64,000 bases of DNA from Agrobacterium vitis (GTDB lineage: Bacteria; Pseudomonadota; Alphaproteobacteria; Rhizobiales; Rhizobiaceae), in NCBI RefSeq assembly GCF_013426735.1, contig NZ_AP023273.1:1-64000 (forward strand), given 5' to 3'. Positions 31,681-39,944 of the stretch are shown one piece after another; position 1 is the first letter of the stretch; every line of letters begins with the position of its first letter. Position numbers and translations under genes: made by a program. The notes under the pieces are model-generated. The model searched no databases and was not told the origin of the DNA. It was given only the letters and a program-made list of their open reading frames with translations.

Positions 31681-32988
31681 ATGTCGCGCTCAAATGTGCC
31701 GCCCGATTTTCGAACCCGGATCGATCCATACACCATGACACGCCTTTCAAACGACACACTCACCACGCTTGCACAGACCTACGGAACGCCGGTCTGGGTC
31801 TATGACGCAGACACGATCCGCGCCCGTATCGCGCAATTGTCGTCCTTCGACGTCATTCGCTTTGCCCAAAAGGCTTGCTCCAACACCCATATCCTGCGGC
31901 AGATGCGCGAGGCTGGGGTGGTCGTCGATGCCGTGACGCTGGGTGAAATCGAGCGGGCCAGACGGGCGGGCTATGGCACCACTCAAGCCTCCGGTGTTGC
32001 CGAGATCGTCTTTACCGCCGATGTGTTTGACCGCAGCACACTGGACCGGGTGGTCGCTGACAAAATCGAAGTCAATGCCGGCTCTATCGATATGCTGCAC
32101 CAACTTGGCGCACGCTCTCCGGGGCATCGCGTCTGGCTGCGCATTAATCCCGGCTTCGGCCACGGGCATAGCAACAAGACCAATACCGGCGGCGAAAACA
32201 GCAAGCATGGCATCTGGTTTGAGCAATTGCGCGACGCTCTGGCCGCCGTGCGGAACTATTCGCTGACGCTGGTCGGCCTGCACATGCATATCGGCTCCGG
32301 CGTCGATTACCGGCATCTGCAACGGGTTTGCGGGGCGATGGTGACATTCTGCTGCGAGCTTGGTGCCGATATCGAGGCAATTTCGGCGGGTGGCGGACTT
32401 TCTATCCCCTATAAGGATGGCGAGGAAGAAATCGATACCGTCCATTATTTCGCGCTTTGGGATAGCGCCCGCAAGCAGATCGAGGAATATCTGCGCCACA
32501 AGATCCGGCTCGAAATCGAGCCGGGCCGGTTCCTGACGGCGGATTCGGGCGTGCTGCTGGCCGAGGTCCGGGCGACCAAAACCATGGGCAGCAATCATTT
32601 CGTCCTTGTCGATGCCGGGTTCAGCGATCTGGCCCGCCCGGCGATGTATGGCAGCTATCACGGCATCTCCGTCGTGCCCGCCACGAATAATAATAGCGCG
32701 CCGCGCAGCGACGTGCCGGTGCCGACAGTGGTGGCAGGACCGCTTTGCGAATCCGGCGATGTCTTCACCCAGGGCGAATTCGGTACGATTGAAAAGCGCG
32801 ACCTGCCGCAAGCGCAACCGGGCGACTACATGGTATTTCACGACACTGGTGCCTATGGCGCCTCCATGTCGTCAAACTATAATAGTAGACTGTACGCACC
32901 GGAAGTGCTGATGGACGGGAGCAACCACCGGCTGATTCGCAGGCGCCAGACGCTGGACGACCTGCTGGCGCTTGAAACAACGGCATAA
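31681..32988 (+). CDS. lysA: Diaminopimelate decarboxylase, enterobacterial LysA type
   Basis: 435 aa from MSRSNVPP (AAGG upstream); a later ATG at 31735 lacks a good ribosome binding site. PLP lysine is Lys64 in RFAQKACSN; HIGSGVDY, EIEPGRFL, GPLCESGDVFTQ and DTGAYGASMSSNYNSR complete the active site. The sequence follows E. coli LysA closely (from memory), whereas the housekeeping LysA of rhizobia is of another type with YAMKAN at the lysine. It makes L-lysine from meso-diaminopimelate. Directly after the siderophore operon it may feed lysine to the hydroxylase; it may also be an imported second copy with no such link. Confidence 0.88.
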   Translation: MSRSNVPPDFRTRIDPYTMTRLSNDTLTTLAQTYGTPVWVYDADTIRARIAQLSSFDVIRFAQKACSNTHILRQMREAGVVVDAVTLGEIERARRAGYGTTQASGVAEIVFTADVFDRSTLDRVVADKIEVNAGSIDMLHQLGARSPGHRVWLRINPGFGHGHSNKTNTGGENSKHGIWFEQLRDALAAVRNYSLTLVGLHMHIGSGVDYRHLQRVCGAMVTFCCELGADIEAISAGGGLSIPYKDGEEEIDTVHYFALWDSARKQIEEYLRHKIRLEIEPGRFLTADSGVLLAEVRATKTMGSNHFVLVDAGFSDLARPAMYGSYHGISVVPATNNNSAPRSDVPVPTVVAGPLCESGDVFTQGEFGTIEKRDLPQAQPGDYMVFHDTGAYGASMSSNYNSRLYAPEVLMDGSNHRLIRRRQTLDDLLALETTA

Positions 32989-33619
32989 GCTAAAGTCCCC
33001 ACGAAAGTCAGCAGGGCAAACTCTGCCGACGACAACGAAGAATATGCTCCAGGCGGTCAAATGCCTGAGCATATTCGCAGGCCGAATGCGGCAAGACCGT
33101 CGCCAGAATGGGCGGCAGGCATTTATGGCTACCTCTGACAGAACCGCGCGTTTTATAAACCGCACACAGGATGCTGTAATACGTTATATTTCCTGGATGA
33201 TTTTGCATCGCAACAAGCGAATTTACCCCTAAAAACGCCCAGAGTCACAGCAGGACTCGTGCCACAACAGACCACAAACACGAAATTTGCGCGCGTAAAA
33301 CTGACCTGATCTGGGGCAGTCGCCAATCGTAAACGCACCATACGGGCGTGGCAGGCGTCAATGTTCAGATTTTGTTTCCATTGAAATTGACCCGTTTCAA
33401 TTTCAAATTGACATTGACCCCCTGCTTGTAAATGCTACACTGCAACATGACGCATAATACAACACATTTTCAAGCACCACCAATAGTTACATTTATTTTC
33501 CAATATTAAAACAGCATTTTCTGAATTTTATATTTGCGGGCGTTCCAATCCTCCCAATTTCCGGCCCTGAATGCCCGGCCTTCAAAATTTCACGAAATGA
33601 CGATTTGGAGTTTTATTTC
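32989..33619. other. 631-base intergenic region before the LuxR-type gene
   Basis: No convincing gene. At 33040-33076 a hairpin (GAATATGCTC / GAGCATATTC, plus an inner AGGC/GCCT) may end the lysA transcript, although no U-tract follows. Further right the sequence becomes AT-rich and contains a long inverted repeat listed separately. The promoter of the LuxR-type gene must lie here. Confidence 0.6.
33381..33406. promoter_or_regulatory. 26-base inverted repeat upstream of the LuxR-type gene
   Basis: TTGAAATTGA (33381-33390) and TCAATTTCAA (33397-33406) are perfect 10-base arms with a 6-base spacer. It lies 214 bases before the LuxR-type start codon. Position and symmetry suggest a binding site for a dimeric regulator; it is longer than the usual 18-20 base lux box. 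Confidence 0.45.
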
Positions 33620-34444
33620 ATGCATGACATCAAACATAAATCCGTAGACCCTCTCGATCGCTTTATTATGCGCCTCAATGCCGCCGCCTCCGCTGCTGAG
33701 ATGAAAGCCGTCATGGAATCCAGTATAAAATCACTGGGCTACAAGTATTTTTCCTATCACATCCTTCAAACCCCTGTGCTGAATGCTACGAATGAGACCC
33801 GCCATACATTCGGCATCAACAACTATCCAGAGGAATGGGTGGAGCGATACGCATCGGAGCGGTATGTCTATTGCGATCCCATCGTCGGGATTTCTCTGTC
33901 TCGCAAGACACCGTTTCGTTGGAACGACGCCATCGATAGCGACAAGCTGACGGAAGAAGAGCGTTGCGTTATCGAAGATGCTGCAAAACGTGGCATTGTC
34001 AACGGGCTGACCGTGCCTCTCATGTCCCGCCATGGCGAACTGGCAATCATGACTGTAATCCCCGACGAAAAATTCCAGGACAGCCTGCCGGAAGCTCATC
34101 TTATTCATATTATCTCGCAATTCTTTCATTCCTGTGCGATGCCAGTTGTCATGGAAGAGCACCTGATCGGCAGCTATCGCCGCCGCCGGTCATTCCTGTC
34201 GGCACGGGAAAAGGAAACCGTGATCTGGGTGTCCAAGGGCAAGTCGTCATGGGAAATTGCCAAAATCCTCGGCATTTCCGAAAAATCGGTCGAATTTTAC
34301 ATGGAGTCGGTCAAGCGCAAGCTGGAAGCCGTCAACCGTACCCAGGCCGTTGTCAAAGCAATCATGCTTGGATTGATCCAGACCGACCGTTTTCATTCGG
34401 GCGACGGACGCAAAGCCACAATGGCCATGCCCAGCCGAGCCTGA
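33620..34444 (+). CDS. LuxR-family quorum-sensing-type regulator (solo)
   Basis: 274 aa from MHDIKHKS, with TTGGAG upstream. The N-terminal domain (about 15-180) keeps every invariant AHL-binding residue of TraR at a constant offset of 16: Trp73, Tyr77, Asp86, Pro87, Trp101 and Gly129. The C-terminal LuxR helix-turn-helix (about 190-255; LSAREKETVIWVSKGKSSWEIAKILGIS) keeps Glu197 and Gly207, with Val201 for Leu. No luxI-type synthase is present in the window. It should therefore bind an acyl-homoserine lactone, or a related ligand, made elsewhere in the genome or by neighbours. The adjacent glycosyltransferase is a candidate target. Confidence 0.85.
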   Translation: MHDIKHKSVDPLDRFIMRLNAAASAAEMKAVMESSIKSLGYKYFSYHILQTPVLNATNETRHTFGINNYPEEWVERYASERYVYCDPIVGISLSRKTPFRWNDAIDSDKLTEEERCVIEDAAKRGIVNGLTVPLMSRHGELAIMTVIPDEKFQDSLPEAHLIHIISQFFHSCAMPVVMEEHLIGSYRRRRSFLSAREKETVIWVSKGKSSWEIAKILGISEKSVEFYMESVKRKLEAVNRTQAVVKAIMLGLIQTDRFHSGDGRKATMAMPSRA

Positions 34445-34510
34445 CGTCATCGTCGCTGACTAAAATCCTCTTAGGCTTGATAGGGGGAGTGGGGCTGAAC
34501 GACTGACGTG

Positions 34511-34545
34511 TTGCAGTGCCAAGTCGCTAGCATTGGCACATTGCA
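34511..34545. promoter_or_regulatory. Inverted repeat between the LuxR-type gene and the glycosyltransferase
   Basis: TTGCA-GTGCCAA at 34511-34522 faces TTGGCAC-AT-TGCAA at 34533-34546 across ten bases. It lies about 120 bases before the glycosyltransferase start and has no U-tract, so an operator seems more likely than a terminator. Confidence 0.35.
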
Positions 34546-34667
34546 ATTCGAAAGTTGCATCGCAGAAAATGCATGGGGCATTGAGTGACTTGCCCAATAG
34601 CCGCTTTAGAATGTGTCCAATGTCGGGTGCCAATGTCAGGCATCACTATCTGGTGAATGAGTAAACC

Positions 34668-35945
34668 ATGCAGATCGTCATATTCACGATTGGCACCGAA
34701 GGCGATGTGCGGCCGCTGGTTGCTCTTGGCGTTGGGTTGAAGCAGGCCGGTCACAAGGTCAGAATTGCCACCGATCCGCAATGTGCCGATCTCGTCACCC
34801 ATCACGGCTTGGAATTCGCCCCCTTGCGTGGCGATTTCCTTGACTGGATGCGCAATGATCGGACGACGCTGTCCAACGGTCTTTCACCGCTTGCTATTGC
34901 CAAGGCGGCGCGGCGAAGGTTGAAAACCATGGCCGCCAGTTGGCCTGCCCAAGGCCTTAGAGCAACAGAGGGTGCCGATCTGCTGATTGGCAACGGTATG
35001 GTCTTTCATCTTGCCGCAGCGCTCGGCGAATATCTGGGCCTTCCTGTCGCGGAAACGCAATTGGTCCCCACCCTGCCCTCGCGGCAACCGCCGCTTCTGC
35101 CGCTGCCGGGTTGGGCGAGGAGCTTGCCGGGACCAATCAATGTGGCACTTGGCCATGCCACGCAAATGCTGATTTGGCATATTTTGCGCCCCGCTTATAA
35201 TGAGGTCGTGCGTCCGGCCCTGCGGTTGGCGCCTTATCCCTGGCGTGGTCCCTATACCTATAAGCCTCGTTCGCATCTGCGCCTGTTTGCCTATAGCCCG
35301 ACGCTGGTCGAGCCGCCTGCCTCGCTCCCCTCCAATGTTCGGGTTACCGGCCCCTGGCAGTTGCAGGAAAGTTCGACATGGGCCGCACCGGATGATCTGA
35401 CGCGCTTTCTAAAAGGTGGGCCTCCGCCCGTCTATGTCGGCTTCGGCAGCATGGTTGGGCCGGATGGAGGCCGCTTCACCGATATCGTGTTGCAAGCGGT
35501 GCGCAAGACTGGCAAACGCATCGTGCTTGCCAGTGGCTGGGGCGGTCTGAATGGTGCTGATAGCGAGGCTGGCGGAAATATCTTCCGGATAGACCGGGCG
35601 CCGCATGATTGGCTGTTTCCCAAAATGGCGCTGGCGGTTCACCACGGAGGCGCTGGCACCACCACTGCTGCGGCACGTGCTGGCATTGCCTCAGTGGTTG
35701 TACCATTCTTTGGCGATCAACCATTTTGGGGCAGCCGCCTTGAAAAACTCGGCGTTGCGCCGCCTGCGCTGGACCGCGCTGCCTTGACCGCAGATGCCCT
35801 AGCCTCGGCAATAATCTCTGCCGACTGCGACGACATGCGCCGTCATGCGACAGTGCTTGGCCAGCGTATGCGGGCAGAAGACGGGATCTCTGTGGCCATT
35901 GCTGCAATCGAAAGCCTTGGCGTAAAAAGCAAATGGTCGGTTTGA
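34668..35945 (+). CDS. GT1-family glycosyltransferase (UGT/sterol-glucosyltransferase type)
   Basis: 425 aa. The N-terminus MQIVIFTIGTEGDVRPLVALG and the C-terminal HHGGAGTTTAAARAGIASVVVP with FFGDQPFW are hallmarks of GT1 enzymes that use UDP- or dTDP-sugars on lipophilic or small-molecule acceptors (antibiotics, carotenoids, sterols). APHDWLFPKM precedes the nucleotide-sugar motif. No signal peptide. The acceptor is unknown. It follows the LuxR-type gene by 224 bases on the same strand and is convergent with the SMP-30 gene. Confidence 0.85.
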   Translation: MQIVIFTIGTEGDVRPLVALGVGLKQAGHKVRIATDPQCADLVTHHGLEFAPLRGDFLDWMRNDRTTLSNGLSPLAIAKAARRRLKTMAASWPAQGLRATEGADLLIGNGMVFHLAAALGEYLGLPVAETQLVPTLPSRQPPLLPLPGWARSLPGPINVALGHATQMLIWHILRPAYNEVVRPALRLAPYPWRGPYTYKPRSHLRLFAYSPTLVEPPASLPSNVRVTGPWQLQESSTWAAPDDLTRFLKGGPPPVYVGFGSMVGPDGGRFTDIVLQAVRKTGKRIVLASGWGGLNGADSEAGGNIFRIDRAPHDWLFPKMALAVHHGGAGTTTAAARAGIASVVVPFFGDQPFWGSRLEKLGVAPPALDRAALTADALASAIISADCDDMRRHATVLGQRMRAEDGISVAIAAIESLGVKSKWSV

Positions 35946-35965
35946 CCTTTGCTAGATAGATCCCG

Positions 35966-36856
35966 TCAGGCCGCGCCCTTCCGGTTCAGGGAAATGGCAT
36001 AGAGACTGGTTGTTGCAGTTATGAACAATCGATGCTTGCCACGCCCGCCGAAGCAGAGATTGGAGACCGTTTCCGGCACCAGGATCTTGCCCATCAAATG
36101 ACCGTCCGGGGCGATGCAGTGGACGCCATCCGCAGCCGAAGACCAGAGATTACCGTCGGAATCGAGGCGCATGCCGTCAGCACAGCCCTTGTCGATCACA
36201 TGAAACACGTCGCCGCCGGTTAGCTTCCACCCGTCACCGACATCGAACACGCGGATATGTTGCGGATCGCTGCTATGCATACGACCGGTATCGGCGACGT
36301 AAAGCCGTTTTTCATCCGGGCTGAAGGCCAGTCCGTTCGGCCCGTTGAAATCGGTCAACACGGCAGAAATCGCCCCGGATGGATCGACGCGGTAGATATT
36401 GCAGGGCAATTCCTGCTCGCTTTTCGTGCCTTCGTAATCACTGGCGATGCCGTAATGTGGGTCACTGAACCAGATCGCCCCATCGGAGGCAACCACCACA
36501 TCATTGGGCGAGTTGAGACGCCGACCCTCAAAGCTGTCAGCAATCACCGTGATCGTGCCGTCATACTCAGTGCGGGTCACACGCCGTGTACCGTGCTCAC
36601 AACTCACCAAGCGCCCTTGCCTGTCACGGGTATGACCATTGGCAAAATTGGAGGGTGCACGAAACGTGGTAAGACTGCCATCTGGCGTCCAGCGCAGAAT
36701 ACGATTGTTGGGGATGTCGGAAAACAGCAGGCAATCCAGATCGCCAAACCAAACCGGTCCTTCCACCCAATCGAAACCGGTCGCCAATTGCTTGATCGGG
36801 GCATTACCCATCACGAACCGGCCAAAGACGGGATCAGAGATCTCAAAGAACGACAT
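35966..36856 (-). CDS. SMP-30/gluconolactonase-family lactonase
   Basis: 296 aa from MSFFEISD; GGGAGG lies upstream. Metal ligands of the six-bladed propeller are recognisable: Glu32 in DWVEGPVWF, Asn in LNSPNDVVV, Asn in NGPNGLAFSPD and Asp in LYVADTG. The enzymes open sugar lactones with a divalent cation. The substrate is not shown; nothing in the near context names a sugar. The longer frame adds 44 residues over the divergent promoter and is not favoured. Confidence 0.82.
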   Translation of the reverse strand: MSFFEISDPVFGRFVMGNAPIKQLATGFDWVEGPVWFGDLDCLLFSDIPNNRILRWTPDGSLTTFRAPSNFANGHTRDRQGRLVSCEHGTRRVTRTEYDGTITVIADSFEGRRLNSPNDVVVASDGAIWFSDPHYGIASDYEGTKSEQELPCNIYRVDPSGAISAVLTDFNGPNGLAFSPDEKRLYVADTGRMHSSDPQHIRVFDVGDGWKLTGGDVFHVIDKGCADGMRLDSDGNLWSSAADGVHCIAPDGHLMGKILVPETVSNLCFGGRGKHRLFITATTSLYAISLNRKGAA

Positions 36857-37020
36857 GACGGAGCGCCTCCCAACACTTGATAGTCTGGACTTGGTATTCG
36901 GGTTCGAAAAATCAAACTGACGGTGGTCGGTGAAACACCCATTCCTACTCGCCAAGCTGGACCGGTTCGAATATGGTATCGATAACATGACCGGTAGAAA
37001 CTGCCAAGGGAGAGCATGCC

Positions 37021-37440
37021 ATGAGCTTTACGATACAATCCAGCGCCTTAACCGACGAAGGCGTCGCAGCACTTTTGCGCGCCGCAATCGATGCCGCGAC
37101 GGCGATGGGCCAGCCGCAATGCATTATCATTGTCGATCACAGCGGCGTAGAACTGGCGTCGTTTCGGATGCGCGGTTCGCGTTATCTTTCCTTAAAAAGC
37201 GCGAGGGCAAAAGCACGGACCGCAGCCTCGCTTGCTGCTCCCAGCCACAGCGTTCCCGACCACGCCAAGCTGTTGCTGGCCGCAGCAACCCAAGGCGAAG
37301 CGACGGGGCTGAAGGGTGGCCTGCCCATTAAGGTCAACGGCATGCTGCTCGGCGGGATCGGCGTCGGTTCCGGCTCGGGTGAGCAGGACGAAGACGTGGC
37401 ACGCGCAGCTCTTGCCGCCATTGGGGCGGAGCTGTCATGA
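37021..37440 (+). CDS. GlcG/HbpS-family protein
   Basis: 139 aa. The family pattern is clear: ALTDEGVAALLRAAIDAATAMG at the start and the C-terminal GGLPIKVNGMLLGGIGVGSGSGEQDEDVARAALAA. Members bind haem or corrins (HbpS) or accompany diol and glycolate metabolism (GlcG, DhaG), but the biochemical role is poorly defined. It overlaps the next gene by ATGA, so the two probably work together. Confidence 0.8.
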   Translation: MSFTIQSSALTDEGVAALLRAAIDAATAMGQPQCIIIVDHSGVELASFRMRGSRYLSLKSARAKARTAASLAAPSHSVPDHAKLLLAAATQGEATGLKGGLPIKVNGMLLGGIGVGSGSGEQDEDVARAALAAIGAELS

Positions 37441-38309
37441 CCCGGATCGCCTTTCTCGGCACCGGATTGATGGGCGAGCCGATGGCCCGTCATCTGGCTG
37501 CGGATTTCGAGGTCTTGGTCTGGAATCGCTCCCCACAAAAGGCGCAGGCTTTGTCCGACGTGGCCCGCGTTGCCGCCAGCCCGGCAGAGGCCGCCAAAGG
37601 TGCGGATGTGGTGATTTCCATGCTGCTCGATGGCCCGGCCACCCGCGCCACACTGGAGGAGAGCGGCGCAATGGCTGCGGCGGGCGATAGCGCACTGATT
37701 ATCGACATGGGATCGGTAGAACCGACCTGCGACCGCGATCTCGCGTCTCTGGCTAAGCAAATGGGCAAGCGTTTCCTCGACGCCCCCGTCTCCGGTGGCG
37801 TGGCTGGGGCCAAGGCAAGAACGCTGTCGATTTTCGTCGGTGGCGCGCCGGAGGATTTCGCAGCCGCCGTGCCGGTTTTCGAAAAACTGGGCCGCCCGAC
37901 ACTGATGGGACCGGTCGGCACCGGCCAGACGGCGAAACTCGCCAATCAGTTGATCGTCGCCGTCACCATCGGCGCGGTCGCGGAAGCCTTTCGTCTGGCA
38001 CAATCGGCGGGATGCGATCCGGCAACGCTGCGCGGCGCTTTACGGGGTGGCTTTGCCGATAGCCGGATTCTGGACCTGCATGGCGAGCGGATGGTGAGCG
38101 GCAATTTCACACCGGGCGGACGATCCGCCGCGCAGTTGAAAGACTTAAATAATGCGCTTTCGGTCGCTGCCGAACACGATCTGACGCTGCCACTCTCGGA
38201 AACGGTGCGGGCGGGCTTCACAGACCTGGTGCAGAACAAAGGCGGCGCCGATCTCGACCACTCGGCCTATTATCTCTGGCTGCAACAAATCCAATCCGTC
38301 CAGGAATGA
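37437..38309 (+). CDS. Beta-hydroxyacid dehydrogenase (tartronate-semialdehyde reductase/3-hydroxyisobutyrate dehydrogenase family)
   Basis: 290 aa. NAD(P)-binding GTGLMGEPMA at 8-17, substrate motif DAPVSGGVAGA near 121-131, and the catalytic lysine in GTGQTAKLANQL near 166. Family members reduce tartronate semialdehyde, oxidise 3-hydroxyisobutyrate or reduce succinic semialdehyde. The ATGA link to a GlcG-type protein suggests glyoxylate/glycerate-type metabolism, but this is inference. Confidence 0.82.
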   Translation: MTRIAFLGTGLMGEPMARHLAADFEVLVWNRSPQKAQALSDVARVAASPAEAAKGADVVISMLLDGPATRATLEESGAMAAAGDSALIIDMGSVEPTCDRDLASLAKQMGKRFLDAPVSGGVAGAKARTLSIFVGGAPEDFAAAVPVFEKLGRPTLMGPVGTGQTAKLANQLIVAVTIGAVAEAFRLAQSAGCDPATLRGALRGGFADSRILDLHGERMVSGNFTPGGRSAAQLKDLNNALSVAAEHDLTLPLSETVRAGFTDLVQNKGGADLDHSAYYLWLQQIQSVQE

Positions 38310-38314
38310 AATAT

Positions 38315-38344
38315 CGCCGCCATACTCCCGGGAGTATGGCGGCG
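38315..38344. terminator. Bidirectional terminator candidate: perfect 30-base palindrome
   Basis: CGCCGCCATACTCCC (38315-38329) is followed directly by its exact reverse complement. It lies between two convergent genes, 5 bases from each stop codon, which fits a shared terminator, although T-tracts are short. Confidence 0.7.
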
Positions 38345-38349
38345 ACTGA

Positions 38350-39885
38350 TTACTCGACGTCGAATTTCACGCCCTGGGCCAAGGGCAGCGAGCGTCCGAA
38401 ATTCACCGTGTTGGTGGCGCGCCGCATATAGGCTTTCCAGGCATCCGAGCCGGATTCGCGCCCGCCACCGGTTTCCTTCTCACCTCCGAAAGCGCCGCCG
38501 ATTTCAGCACCGGATGGGCCGATATTGACATTGGCAATGCCGCAATCGGAGCCGCGATCCGATAGAAACGCCTCAGCTTCGCGCAGGTCGTTGGTGAAGA
38601 TCGACGAGGACAGGCCCTGCGGCACATCGTTATTGAGCGCCAATGCGGCATCAAAATCGCTGTAACGGATCACATAGAGGATCGGCGCAAAGGTTTCATC
38701 CTTCACCGGCCCGGTCTGCGAGGGCATTTCCACCAGGGCGGGGCGCACATAATAGGCGGAGGCAGCCTCTTCTTCCCGCACGCGCATGCCGCCATGCACC
38801 ACGCCGCCAGCGGCCTTTGCCGCAGTCAGCGCCGTTTGCATCGCTTCATAAGCGCGGCCATCGATCAACGGTCCAACCAGCGTGCCGGTCTCCAGCGGAT
38901 TGCCAATGGTGACAGAGCCATAGGCCTTGATCAGCCGGGGAACCAGCGTGTCGTAAACGCTGTCATGCACGAACAGGCGACGAAGCGTTGTGCAGCGCTG
39001 GCCAGCCGTGCCCATGGCGGCAAAGGCGACGCCGCGCAGGGTCAGATCGAGGTCGGCGGTTGGGCCAACGATGGCAGCGTTATTGCCACCCAATTCCAGG
39101 ATAGAGCGGGCAAATCGAGCTGCCAGACGCGGGCCGACCGCCCGGCCCATGGCTGTCGAACCGGTGGCCGAAACCAGTGGCACTTTCGGATGATCCACCA
39201 GCACTTCGCCAATGGCGCGCTCACCAATCAGCACGGTTGAAAGCCCGTCCGGCGCGCTGCCGCCAGCGGCCACATAACGGCGAACCGCTTTTTCAAAAAT
39301 CGCCTGAGTAGCAAGGGCGGTAATCGGCGTCTTTTCCGAGGGCTTCCAGACGGTTGAATTGCCGCAGACCAGCGCCAGCGCTGCATTCCAGCACCAGACC
39401 GCAACCGGAAAATTGAAGGCCGAGATAATGCCAGTGACGCCGAGGGGATGCCAGGTTTCCATCATCCGGTGCTCGCCGCGCTCAGTAGCAATCGTCAGGC
39501 CGTAAAGCTGACGCGACAGGCCGACCGCGAAATCGCAGATGTCGATCATTTCCTGCACTTCGCCGAGCCCCTCAGAGGTGACCTTACCAACCTCGATGGA
39601 CACGAGACGACCAAGATCGTCCTTATGGGCGCGCAGTTCCTCGCCCAGCAAGCGCACCAATTCGCCGCGCTTGGGGGCTGGCACCATGCGCCACGCTAAG
39701 AAAGCGGCATGTGCACTGTCGATGGCCTTGCTTGCCTCATCGCTGGACACTGTTGCAAGCGTGGCAAGCGTGCTGCCATCAACAGGTGACGTAACCGTCA
39801 GCGAACCGCCCGACAAAGTCCCGGCGGAAATACCGAGATTTGCAAGAATGCGCGATACATCGGCAGGCAGGTTGAGTTTCGACAT
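38350..39885 (-). CDS. amaB: Aldehyde dehydrogenase, piperideine-6-carboxylate/aminoadipate-semialdehyde type (AmaB/ALDH7)
   Basis: 511 aa, the length of ALDH7/antiquitin-type enzymes. Catalytic Cys298 in GTAGQRCTTLRRLF, Glu264 in SILELGGNNAAIVGP, and FGGEKETGGGRESGSDAWKAYMRR at the C-terminus (in two pieces) are typical for this class. It oxidises aminoadipate semialdehyde (in equilibrium with piperideine-6-carboxylate) to 2-aminoadipate. It is downstream of the amaA-like oxidase on the same strand (59 bases), giving a pipecolate degradation pair as in Pseudomonas putida. Confidence 0.87.
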   Translation of the reverse strand: MSKLNLPADVSRILANLGISAGTLSGGSLTVTSPVDGSTLATLATVSSDEASKAIDSAHAAFLAWRMVPAPKRGELVRLLGEELRAHKDDLGRLVSIEVGKVTSEGLGEVQEMIDICDFAVGLSRQLYGLTIATERGEHRMMETWHPLGVTGIISAFNFPVAVWCWNAALALVCGNSTVWKPSEKTPITALATQAIFEKAVRRYVAAGGSAPDGLSTVLIGERAIGEVLVDHPKVPLVSATGSTAMGRAVGPRLAARFARSILELGGNNAAIVGPTADLDLTLRGVAFAAMGTAGQRCTTLRRLFVHDSVYDTLVPRLIKAYGSVTIGNPLETGTLVGPLIDGRAYEAMQTALTAAKAAGGVVHGGMRVREEEAASAYYVRPALVEMPSQTGPVKDETFAPILYVIRYSDFDAALALNNDVPQGLSSSIFTNDLREAEAFLSDRGSDCGIANVNIGPSGAEIGGAFGGEKETGGGRESGSDAWKAYMRRATNTVNFGRSLPLAQGVKFDVE

Positions 39886-39944
39886 CGATATGATCTTTCC
39901 TTGAAACGTCGTTTGTATGTGAATGGTGTTGAGTGGCGGATGGA

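Noticed and set aside
32972..33232. An 86-codon frame after lysA
   Set aside because: It overlaps the lysA end and a hairpin, is rich in Arg/Gln, and has no ribosome binding site or family resemblance.
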